NCBI GenBank assembly: GCA_943737045.1
Contig: CALSFV010000206.1
Coordinates: forward strand, 744,001 to 808,000
Length of the DNA stretch: 64,000 bases
From: Parapristionchus giblindavisi
Taxonomy: Eukaryota; Nematoda; Chromadorea; Rhabditida; Diplogasteridae
Direction of reading: 5' to 3'
Made by a program: the position numbers and the translations under genes
Notes under the pieces: generated by a model
The model's input: only the letters and a program-made list of their open reading frames with translations
What the model was told of the DNA's origin: nothing
The model's database searches: none
Part shown: positions 31,601 to 41,155 of the stretch, one piece after another
How positions within the stretch are numbered: the first letter of the stretch is position 1
Layout of the letters: each line of letters begins with the position of its first letter

Positions 31601-34600
31601 TACGATCGCACCTCGGCATTTCAATAATGATGAAATCATTTCATCATCATAGGTAGTAATCAATAACATACAAATTTTCTCCAATGGTTACACTATTTAA
31701 TAAAACAAACCGGGGGCCGATCGGTCAAGTACGAAGAAAGTTATAGCGATTCAAATTTTGGGGCCGGACTTTTGCACGGTACTGTACATAGATGATCTTT
31801 TGCATATATCGGAGAATACTTCAAAGTTTATTGAAATGACGAAAGAAATGTACCATCCGTCCTTAACTTTAGAACAAACAAATAGTGAAGCTGATAAATG
31901 TGCATTTTTGGATCTCTGCATAGAATTGTCCAATGGAAGAGCTACTACTAAACTCTACAACAAGACGGATGACTACAGTTTTGAAGTCATTAGATATCCA
32001 CACTACCACTCAAACATTCCAATGTATATTGGTTTGAACACATTATCGGGCGAAATACTTCGAGTTTATCGTAATTCATCTAATTTTGTATGTTTTAAAG
32101 AAAGAGTTAAGTCATTATTTGAATATTTCTATAAAAGAGAATACCCATTCCACATTATGCGACCGCGAATCTACAAGGTTCTTAATAAAAACCCGGCAAT
32201 TAGTTTAAAATATGGAAGAACGAAAGCTGAAATATGTGTAAAAGTTTTAGATGAAGAGTAATAACAAAGATCAAAAGTACAAAGTTCATACATTCAAACC
32301 AAGAACAGACGTAGAGAGGTAGATCACTAGTCATCTCACGCTCAACCAATCAATCTCTAGTGCTCTCTCACTTCTCCACACTCTCTCAAATATGCGACGC
32401 GCACTCTCTCTACTTACAAACGGCAATCAAATGATCATTTCCTCATTATGTATCCTTGCTTTTATGTATACAATATTTGTATTAGCGTAGCGAAATCTCA
32501 ATCAATTTTCAATCGTTCACTCTTTAACCTTATTAAGTTCTTCTTCTTTCCTTTGAAAAAACGTTTTATTGAAAACTGTCCTGTGTGGGTCATCCTACTG
32601 ATGAGGCCCATCCCACACGGGCCGGTCCAGTGTCTAGGACCAGGGCCGAAACACTGGATCGTTTTTTATCTCTAGATAGTCAGTCTTTACATAGTTTATT
32701 TTCTAACACAACCTACTTTAATACCATTCTTTCATTACTTTAACTCTAATGATATTTTTGTATACGGAGATAACATTCAAAATTGCTATAATGGAACTGT
32801 TAGATTCATATCATTAATAACTAATTATATATAAGATTAACAAGCGTCTGCGAGAAATAGTATCATCCGCTCAATACTCCCTAGAAAGATAACTATTGCT
32901 CTTTTATGATAATCATAATAAAGTAAACAAGGTAAAGGCCGTTTTTGAAGGAAGAATGACCTTTCTCAATGGCCTCTTCTACGGTCTACGCTCTCTCGTT
33001 GTAAGAGAACAGAGAAATAGTGTGTGCAATGAAGATTCCATTGAGAGAGATTACTCTAACTTTAAAGGGGAAATCCCCAGACCAGTGATAATTCATTTTA
33101 TATTATGATGCTCATATGATCTACATCCACACACGTTTATTTATGAATATATCTTTCGGTTTCTTGAATAAACTAACCACAACATGTGGAAGAACGAAGG
33201 AGCGTTCGCGATGACGAATGTGTGGACCAGTTCCACGTAGTGGTCGCTCATGAAGGTGGACAGTGAACCGAGTGATCCTTAAAGACACATCCTGAATCAA
33301 TTTGACTATCCGCTCTAATCTCTGTGGAAGAGAAAGAAGGCGAGACAGTGTGGCCTGAGAGACTGGCGTTTTTCAAATTAGGGGGCGTGCCTTTAAATAT
33401 TGGTTGATGATTTGAAATTCTGTTGACGCTCACAAAGTGTTACCCGGGAGAGGAAATTTGATTAAATACAGTTGGCATAAAAATATTGATTCGAAATAGT
33501 TAAAATTATCTGTCATGTTGATAAGCTAGTGCTAAAAATATGCTTGAAATTTTGAGAGGGAAAAATGCTCTGGTAAGAAGTTGATAGCATCATTCATATT
33601 TTTTTTGGGAGGACCGAATCATTATCATTACCTGTGATTAGTGACGTAAGTTTCCTATCCAGTTTCAGGTTCGTGAGATCCATGACAAAGATGATCGAGG
33701 CTCGTTCTCCTGTTTTTTTTGTTTTTGGAGAGAAAAAATCATGTTCTCTGCTTGAAAACAAAAACGAAAGAAAAACATACAATACGCTACACTTTTACAC
33801 ACTCTCTTGCAATTCCAGTACTTTTTTCTCTTCTTCTTTTATCGAGTGCTTTGGTCATAACGTTGATGAATTAGTTTAATAAACCTGTCTTCTGCTCCAT
33901 TTCCATCACGCTTTTCAACATGCACTCGATATCGTGCACTCGGGCCTGAAATGTTTCTCCACTTTTTGCAAAATCTTCCATTTTACGTGTTAAATTTCTC
34001 TGGAAGTTAAACGACCAAGGAACATTTCGAGGAAGTTTCAATGCTGAAAGGGCGTGGGACCTCACTCAATGGCCTCTTCATTGCGCGCACTATTTCTATG
34101 TTCTCTAACAACGAGAGAGCGTAGAGTTGAAGAGACCTTTGACAAAGAGGTTAGCCCCTTGAACGGTCGCTTTGGTTGTCATAAGGCAAGTGAACACTTT
34201 GTAATATTTTTTTTAAATTAGAACAATTTATTTATGATAAAAACATGAACTGCATTCCTCACTTACCTTTAGTATCTCATTGGACGCGAATGAGGAGGTG
34301 ATGCCAACAAAGTCGGTGAATCCGGTCTGTTCGATGTTGAGAATAGCGTTGGGCGTAACCTCCGCCTCCTTAGTCAGACCACTCTGAAAAATCAGCTATA
34401 ATTTTCTAAAAGAATCATTGCGCAATGGAAGAATGTGAATATTATTTATATAATTGTATCTAAATAATATTATTTAAGAAATAATATTTATATCGAATTG
34501 ATTTTATTCATATTCTTTGTTTCATTAAATTTAACATAACAATATACGTGATGACGTGAGGGGATCGATTGTCTTCCCACAGACAAATCTAGTGTGATAC

Positions 34601-35801
34601 TTTATAATAGTTTCATGAACCCCTCAAGTTCTCCTAATGCCCCAGCAAAGCCAAACTAACCATCCAGTAACGATGAACAGGATGATTCCTTGGAGTCGAC
34701 GCGACCTCATCGAGCTTCCAGTTCTCGTGTTTTCGTAGGAGCAAATGATTGATCAGTTTTGGCTTGATTTTCTGAAATATCGATTTTTGCATTTACTAAT
34801 TTTTTTTTCGACAATTGATCATTTTAAAGGGGATTTTCGACGTGCAATGCTTTCTCGTTGTTAGAGAAAAGATAAATAGTGTGCGCTATGAAGAGACCAT
34901 TGAGAGAGGTTACACTCCCTTTAAGATCGTAAGATCACTGAAATATAAAAAGAAAACATCAAAGGTCGGTTTTTAAATTAAAAATCGAACTTAAGAACAC
35001 AGTTCGCTTTCCTGTTCTAATCAAATTGTTCCTGAATCGTGGAAAAATCAAAGATCAAAGATCAGTAACTAAACCTCTAGATCGTAATCATGTCCAATCA
35101 ACCATCGTAGGAGATTGAAGTCGGTGTCGTAGTATGGTGTCAGCTGTAAATGCCATCATTTACGGTTAATTGTTGTACTCTGTCCACAAAGCTTAGCTAG
35201 TGATAAACTGTCAGTCAAGGAGCACAGTACGTTCTTGTTTGTGAACAAGGACATGTAAAGCAGTCCGAATGGAAAACTGTTTTGCAAGTTTAGAAACAAG
35301 TTTATAAAACAAGTTCAGCGCAAGTTGTAAAATAGCGAAGAGTAATAATGTTAATCGAATTCCATTGTAAAAACGGAGAATTAAGCTACATTCATCAATC
35401 ATCTTTGTGGACTATTTTTAAAAATGTATGACCTTCCCTTATCAACTAAGACAATTTCATAACCGAAAATCATACATAGTCAACAACTACACAACCAAAA
35501 TTTAATGAGAACAATACATTCCTTGTACTTTAAGAGCTAATTTTGCTCTCCGCTCTGTCCACGCTTTCTCGAGTAAGAAAGCGAGAGAGCATTACCAGAG
35601 CAAAGAGTCAAATTAGCCCGGTTTGTGCATTTAATACGGAATTATTTTAAAAATTAAACATCATCGTACATGTTCCTTGACGAGCTCCCTCAGCTCCTGG
35701 ACGGCCTTTCGATCGTGATCGGTCAGTTTAGCCGCCTTGGGTTCATCCTCCAGCTCCGGTATGCTCCTGAGCCCGCTCAGGAAATTGCTCGATCGTGTCA
35801 T
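25683..35801 (-). CDS. SEC14-like CRAL-TRIO/GOLD lipid-transfer protein (13 exons, about 394 aa)
   Basis: Exons (minus): 35801-35670, 35143-35075, 34771-34661, 34383-34267, 33945-33885, 33709-33632, 33277-33178, 29933-29891, 26871-26779, 26713-26653, 26426-26350, 26158-26033, 25799-25683. Every junction is GT-AG and in phase, total 1,185 nt. Exons 1-3 are the CRAL-TRIO N-terminal helices. Exons 4-9 are the lipid-binding pocket: ARVHDIECMLKSVMEMEQKT, ASIIFVMDLTNLKLD, FVIANAPSFFHMLW, RPLLPERTRTK, ALPEFW. Exons 10-13 are a GOLD-type beta domain (IVHYTIRGDGHFAFAIYYS, CKKSGTYRYTL). Such proteins move phosphatidylinositol or other lipids between membranes. The 43-nt exon 8 sits alone between two transposon-filled introns of about 3 kb. 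Confidence 0.9.
25842..25937. mobile_element. Foldback MITE family B
   Basis: Complementary ends TTTAAAGGCACAATGC and the AAAATTAGCTCGAGGC...CCTTTAA side; the core contains CGAGAGAGYATYGCCAGAGCGG. One of about a dozen copies in the window; 3'-flank of the SEC14-like gene. Confidence 0.6.
27879..29315 (-). pseudogene. 5'-truncated non-LTR retrotransposon (RT domain) in SEC14 intron 8
   Basis: Uninterrupted minus-strand frame with RT motifs NYRPISITSFFCRVFERIL, YFDFAKAFDRVSHP (A), GVPQGSVLGPLLFLIF (B), ARLYADDIKIY (C), VVKDLGFIIQRNLTFSDH and a C-terminal FFMRAARLL box. It starts abruptly near 29315 without endonuclease or ORF1, so the insertion was truncated at the 5' end as is usual for target-primed retrotransposition. 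It is in the same orientation as the host gene. An AT-rich tail (27676-27705) may mark its 3' end. It differs from the 14.9-18.4 kb element. Confidence 0.88.
29755..29836. mobile_element. Foldback MITE family A (partial)
   Basis: Left end and core only: ACCTCTCTCAATGGCCTCGT then AGAGAACAGAGAAATAGT. In SEC14 intron 8, 50 bp from exon 8. Confidence 0.6.
30048..30339 (+). pseudogene. PLE2 reverse transcriptase, 5' piece
   Basis: Homologous to PLE1 RT: IRYDKTNSS, YHKNDIKLILEYILNNSYAYYG and IPQGNNASPQIADLTLASME (motif B), ending at the codons for YRY. Homology to PLE1 begins at about 30048, so this copy lacks the GIY-YIG half. The frame is split by the Tc1-like element between YRY and IDD. It lies antisense in SEC14 intron 7. 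Confidence 0.85.
30342..31784. mobile_element. Tc1/mariner-like long-TIR element inserted in PLE2
   Basis: This 1,443-bp element has ends CAGTACCGTGCAAAAGTCCG and the complement, flanked by TA (30340-30341, 31785-31786). TIRs are about 620 bp each, leaving a unique centre of about 190 bp (30966-31154). No transposase is present. CAGT-type ends and TA duplications are the Tc1/mariner signature. Removing it with one TA joins the two PLE2 RT pieces in frame at the YIDD box. Confidence 0.88.
31787..32261 (+). pseudogene. PLE2 reverse transcriptase, 3' piece
   Basis: Resumes with IDDLLHISENTSKF (rest of motif C), then CAFLDLCIELSNGRATTKLY and KTDDYSFEVIRYPHYHSN, ending TAA at 32259-32261. It is clearly a different, diverged subfamily from PLE1, which gives the ribozyme comparison its value. 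Confidence 0.85.
32581..32660 (+). ncRNA. Hammerhead-like ribozyme, permuted order (PLE2)
   Basis: Strand a: stem I TCCTA (32593-32597), perfect CTGATGA core (32598-32604), stem II GGCCC (32605-32609). Strand c: stem III GGTCCAGTGT (32624-32633), cleavage C32634, stem I TAGGA (32635-32639). Strand b: stem II GGGCC (32643-32647), GAA (32648-32650), stem III ACACTGGATC (32651-32660). An extra helix CTGTGTGGG/CCCACACGG (32581-32589/32612-32620) encloses strand a, as in PLE1. Stems I and III differ in sequence from PLE1 but keep pairing. This copy has the consensus core and no bulge after CUGAUGA. Confidence 0.65.
32934..33068. mobile_element. Foldback MITE family A
   Basis: TTCTCAATGGCCTCTTCTAC and CCATTGAGAGAGATTACTCT arms around AGAGAACAGAGAAATAGT. 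In SEC14 intron 7. Confidence 0.65.
34047..34160. mobile_element. Foldback MITE family A (inverted orientation)
   Basis: Core in reverse orientation (TATTTCTATGTTCTCTAACA). In SEC14 intron 4. Confidence 0.65.
34824..34923. mobile_element. Foldback MITE family A
   Basis: Right end GAGACCATTGAGAGAGGTTA then CACTCCCTTTAA intact; left end short. In SEC14 intron 2. Confidence 0.65.
35528..35634. mobile_element. Foldback MITE family B
   Basis: GAGCTAATTTTGCTCTCCGC left arm and AAAGAGTCAAATTAGC right arm around CGAGAGAGCATTACCAGAGC. In SEC14 intron 1. Confidence 0.65.
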
Positions 35802-36636
35802 TTCGTTTAGCAGTGAAGATTCCAACCGGTGAAGAGGAGATAGGCAGACAGAAGGGGGAATGAATGAGTGTTGATAAGGGTAATAATAATAATGAGTAGT
35901 GATAAAGGGGAAGAAGATGGAGTGTGGCAGGAGGGAGTAGGAAGGAAAAGATAGGAAGGAAAGTAGAGATCGTAGAGTAATAGAGGAGAGTTACTGATAG
36001 GGACAAAGATGGTCAGGGATTGAACGAAATGAGAGAGACAGAGATATACGCAGCTTATCACGTGGTGCAGATTCTGCGGAGTAAGTAGGACTAAAATCAG
36101 AAATAAGAGAAAATCAGAAAATCAACGATCAGCAATTGTTGAAATAGCATTTTTCCTGGGTTCAAGGCTCAACGAAATAATGGAACACACAAAAACGTAG
36201 AGGTACGAAAGAAAAGCATTGAATAATATCAGCGATAATTTGTAATATAAAGAACATGAAAAACATGACAGATTTACGAGCTTATGAGGGCAAACCCCGC
36301 GCAATTTTACTCTGGCTACGCTCACTCATGAACAAGCGACATAGCACTGCCAGAGTGGAGAGCTTCACGTTAGATAGGCGTATATCTTTTTAAAGACACA
36401 ACGTTTTATTATTTTCGTTCTGGGTGCGTGTTGTGTGTGCACCGTATTCCTCTATCAATTTGTTGTTTATCAGTATTATCCAACTTCCTGAGTGTGGACG
36501 GTCAGGAGAAACATTGTTACAAATGCCAAATCTTATCGAATTGAAAACAAAAAAACTCCGTTATCGATGAGTGGAGACGGAGTGACAGAATCGATTTCAG
36601 TGGGGTAAGAATATTTCGATTCTCAAAGCTTTAATC
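35802..36636. other. Upstream region of SEC14-like gene
   Basis: Non-coding as far as I can see: GA-rich stretch (35830-36010) and a degenerate family B MITE (about 36286-36405). No core promoter motif can be assigned. Confidence 0.45.
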
Positions 36637-36945
36637 ATCTCCGCTATTTTAGGGAGGCCAATAATTTGGTCGAAGTGGGGCCAATAATTTGGTGGACCGT
36701 AAAAGTTGACACTAAAATTTGGCTACCAGACTTTTAAAGTTGAGTCAATAATTTGGTGGTTGAGCCAATAATTTGGTTTGAAATGGGGCTGTTATTTTAG
36801 TCCAAAATTTTAGCCAAACTTTGGCTAAAATTTTAGCTAAACCAAATTATTGACTCAACTTTAAAAGTGGGGCTGTCTGGTAGCCAAATTTTAGGCACCC
36901 AAAAATGTTCGACCAAATTATTGGCCCCCCTAAAATTGCGGAGAT
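36637..36945. mobile_element. hAT-like foldback MITE
   Basis: Ends ATCTCCGCTATTTTAGGG and complement, arms carrying GGCCAATAATTTGGTC. A perfect 8-bp duplication CTTTAATC (36629-36636, 36946-36953). The 309-bp element has no ORF. The core repeats AATAATTTGG several times. Confidence 0.85.
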
Positions 36946-37916
36946 CTTTAATCAATCTATAGCTTTACTGTATTCTGTTAAAATATTATCCTATGCTAAT
37001 TTCACCCTTACGATATCTCAATTTCGAGAGTGTTGCCAGATTTTTGGGCAGATTTTTCACTGTTCATGGATGGGGTGTGACGGCAATGATGTCATCGAAA
37101 AGTGCACTTTACACTGATAACATTATTAAAGATGGAGGCCACCAACGTTCACGCAAACATCAAACTACTTTCTAAACCAAAGGGTTAATAATAATTATGA
37201 AGTTACAATTCTCGTTCGTCAATACCATGGCGCAGTGGGAGAAGTATGGCTAGTAAGCGCATGGTCGTGAGCACGAAAATTTGATTTATATAAATATAGA
37301 GATGAAACGTAGGAAACAAGTATATTTCACAACGAATTGGCTGTGCAGGGTATTTTGAAAATATATTGATGCAAGTGATGAGTAATCTTATCGATGTGTT
37401 GACAAAACACTACTAATACTCTGCACAAAAGTTGCAAGACGAATGGTATACCACGGTAAAGTTTTTTTTGCCATTAAATGATGTATTGATCAAAAAGTAT
37501 TTATAACAACACAGAGAAAATTAGCCGAGTTGAGACACACATGTATTATTATACAATATGTATACAACGTCCCAAAGAATCAAGAATGAAGAATCAAAAG
37601 ATTGGTCAAAGATAAGAAAAAAGAAAGAAACTCCTGAAAACAATGTAGAAACGATAAGGAACTTTGCAACAGTTTGACGCTAAAAATGAAAATTGATGTA
37701 AATGATATGCGGAAAAATTCAAACCACCTGAAATATCATGAAATATCGATTTTTCTACTGTCTATGCTGAAGTAAAACAGCTCGGGGAGTGTCTTTGAAA
37801 CCGTTTATCAGTTATGTGCTCATTTAAGCCATAGATAAAGCAGAAATTACAATACATTGAAATGGCAAAGAAAATACGACGATTGACACCGATCAAATAA
37901 AACGGACACTAGGTCG

Positions 37917-38086
37917 GGGGGGGGGGGGGGGGGGGGGGACACTAGGTCGAATGAGCACCGTGGAATGGGAACCGACTGAATGTTAACCATTTGCATAACT
38001 TGTATATTCATTAGCGCTTGCCTCTTATGTGCAAATGATTATTATTCAGTCGGTTGTTATTCATCGGTTCTCATCCGACCTAATTC
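37917..38086. mobile_element. GGGCACTAGG MITE copy with poly-G insertion
   Basis: Related to 13866-14482: GACACTAGGTCGAATGAG at the left, TCATCGGTTCTCATCCGACC at the right, CCGACTGAAT/ATTCAGTCGG inner arms. A 22-G run at 37917-37938 is bracketed by two copies of ACACTAGGTCG, so the left terminus is duplicated around the run. Confidence 0.65.
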
Positions 38087-38209
38087 CACCTAAAGCAATT
38101 TATTAGCCAACTATAAAATAATCACAGCCACATAAAGCAATAAATATTACAGTGAGGACTGAACAAGGGAAAGTACAATACGATTTATTATCTGATTAGA
38201 AGTTGTACT

Positions 38210-39227
38210 TCAGCTCTTGGAGATAATCACACTCGCTAGGGAGTATTCTCTCTTGACGTAATCCGGAGCAGGCACGACCTCGAGGACCACCCAGGTTCGT
38301 TCCGTCTGAATTTACTTTATTGAACAGGAAGGTTTTTCACATAAAAATATTCAATATAACACACCGCACGTCTTGTGTTCTGTGCATAACGTACGATATA
38401 GTGGTGTTTGAGTGTATTATGTATGAAATAGTAAGCTATGTAACCTGATCAAGTGGAGGCCTTTGTCTGATGTAGTAGAATTCTTCGTCATTTTCGATCT
38501 GCAACCATTTTAATATTTAAAAAAAAGTCTTTGCGTATTAAAATAATAAAATAAACCTACACTTTCCACGATCTCTTCCGGATCGACGATCTTCTCGACC
38601 ATCTCGTCGATTTCTTTCCATCTGAAAGTTCTTATAGTTAGTATTTTTGGGCAAGATACTGTATTTTTTTTCGTGAAACTCGTGATGTTCTCTTGAATAA
38701 ATCTGAATCTTGAATATCCCTTTTTCTTAAATCACTCATTGTCAGAGATGGAAGGGTAAAGTTAAAGGTAAAGGAAAATCCCGTTATTCAAGGCACACGA
38801 TGTCCTGTGGGAGATCAATGATAGGTATGATCAACACTGAATTTTTATACTATTGAAAAATAGAAGCATTAACTATCTCACTTGTACAGTGTCTCCTCAA
38901 GTTTATCATCGATCTCGATCTCGATATTGTCTTTCTTTCCATCATCCGGACGATGGATCACTTCGATCTATGATTTTTTTATTTATTTTAAATTTTTAAG
39001 TTTTTAAAAATGCGAAATCAAAAACTAAATCTTGCTTGGACATAACAGTATAGGCAAAAGTTTGCTTAATTTTCGCTGTGACATTGTTGAATTTAAAGAA
39101 AGATATTGAACTATTGATTCAATATTATACTTTTTGGGGATCAAAATACTATTACCGTTCTTCTGTAATCAGCCAGCTCTGCCGTGAGATCCGACACCCA
39201 CACCTCTTTGTTGTCGAAGAGGGTCAT
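38210..39227 (-). CDS. Acidic protein of unknown function (5 exons, about 122 aa)
   Basis: Exons (minus): 39227-39156, 38967-38882, 38621-38561, 38498-38445, 38305-38210; all GT-AG and in phase to TGA. The product is acidic and begins MTLFDNKEVWVSDLTAELAD; later segments are EIEIDDKLEETLYKWKEIDE and EEFYYIRQRPPLDQ. No domain is recognised and no signal peptide is seen. The ATG at 39227 lies directly after a TTTAACAG acceptor, which fits either a trans-spliced 5' end or an internal exon of a longer gene whose upstream exons I did not find. Confidence 0.7.
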
Positions 39228-41155
39228 CTGTTAAATAAAAATACTCATCAGTCTCCTCTCTTATCAAACAGATTTGCCTGTGAGACAATGATGTTAGAAC
39301 ACGGAAATACTCTGGTCTGTGCAATGTTCTTTGAAAACCATACTAAGGAACGTGTATTGTTTGCGAGAGGTCTGATATGTTAAAGGCACGCCTCGAGCCA
39401 ATTTTACTCTCCTCTCTGTCAACACTCACTCGTAAACAAAGAAAGCATGAGAGCATTGCCATAGCGGAGAGTTTAAAATTATCTCGAGTTGTGCCTTTTT
39501 GCAGTCGTTCCGACTATCAAAATGCTGAGAAGACGTTGAGAAAGGAGCGGAAAATCAATAACGGGAAATCAATAAAGAACATGTAAGGATACGGGGCATT
39601 CGTATGCACAAAACGTAAAGGTGAAAGTGTACAAAAAGAGTCATTCCTAGTCAAACTAATGTGGGCATACACTAAAGGGGAAAGCAGAATGGATATGGTC
39701 GTAAATATAATTCGATCCGATGTTTCATACTGGAAGTATACAATAGTTTCTTGTAGGGATGTGAAAGAACTAACAAGTTTCTGGGAGCATTTCAATGAAT
39801 AAGCCTTGTATGAAACTCATTTCAACCAAGAATAGCCAAACGAGAGTAAAAGGTGCCAACTTATAGAGTAAACAACGAGAGAAGCAAAAAGTCCAGAAAC
39901 AATCAAAACTCGTTGTCTGCCCCTCTCAATTCGCTTGATCTCTTAACCTTCTCTGACTGTAACTCTAACCTCACATTCGCAAAGCTCGAAATGGAATACA
40001 TTTCATGAAACTGTTATGATATTACATATAAACTAATTATTCTTAGATGTTACAAATATAGATTTACAGGCACATCAATGTTAAAATTATATTATGATAT
40101 GAAAATTAGATCAATAATGTGCCTTATGGAGTTTCGTGAACATTTTTTTCTAAAAATACGTAGAAAGTAAAACAAAGCAAGTAAATGACTGAACACTTAT
40201 TCCTGGTCTTGAAAACGTAGTGAGCAACGAAAGTGAAACTAGGAAGAAGGAATGCAGCTATGTTTGCATGTTTGGAGGTGTTATTTCAATTCCCAATCGC
40301 TTTTCTCTTTCGCGTATGCGTCATCTATCTGAATGATTCAGACGCACATTTCCTTTGTCTTTTCTTCAATCTGGCATTTCTCCCAATCTTTCAAGGGTTT
40401 ATACTTGAGATAGATCCGCATCGTAAACATCGTATTGTTTCGATGTTCCATTGGAATACAACGAAGAGAATGCAGTGATATGTTTTATGTTTGAATCCGG
40501 AGAACAGAACGTAAAGGTGCGGACGAATTACTATATAGTAAAGTATTCACGAAACCTATTGTTTTGATAGTTTCGACATCAGGATGAATTCGGGGCACAC
40601 CACAACTTGAACTTACTAGTTCTAGTTCAGAGTGTATAGTATTGGATACAGTGAATCTCCGGTCGTGATTCGAACTCTTACCCTTTTCCTAATAGTTCCT
40701 TTTCCTGGTAATTACATATTATTATGTATGCACGCTCTCTTATGATTGAATTTGCGTGAACTGACACTTAATTGAATAATTACATTAACAATTCGTTTAT
40801 CAGCCATTCATATAAATTGTGTACAATACTATTCAATATAATTCAGACATGAAAAAAACCTTCTCGATCAATAAAATCGATAACAAAAGGGCATGAGCGG
40901 CAGCGTGTCTTCAATAGAGCGAAAGACAAACTGGGATAGACTGTAGGGCCAAGGATACGGTAGTCAAAGGAACTAGAAAAATCGATATGACGCAAGTTAC
41001 GGTATGTCTTGGCGTGGAATGTATTGATTGATAGACACATTAATTCTGACTAGAATTCTAGACAACAAGCTGGCTTTGATGTGGCGCGGTCATGGTAACT
41101 GGGAAACTGGGAAACTGGGTTAAAAGTGGGTAAAAACTGGGTTAAAAGTGGTTAA
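39228..41155. other. Intergenic or unassigned intron sequence
   Basis: Contains a family B MITE (39380-39500). The remaining short frames look like chance. No gene recognised. Confidence 0.4.
39380..39500. mobile_element. Foldback MITE family B
   Basis: TTAAAGGCACGCCTCGAGCC left end and TCTCGAGTTGTGCCTTTTT right end; core GAGAGCATTGCCATAGCGGA. Confidence 0.7.
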
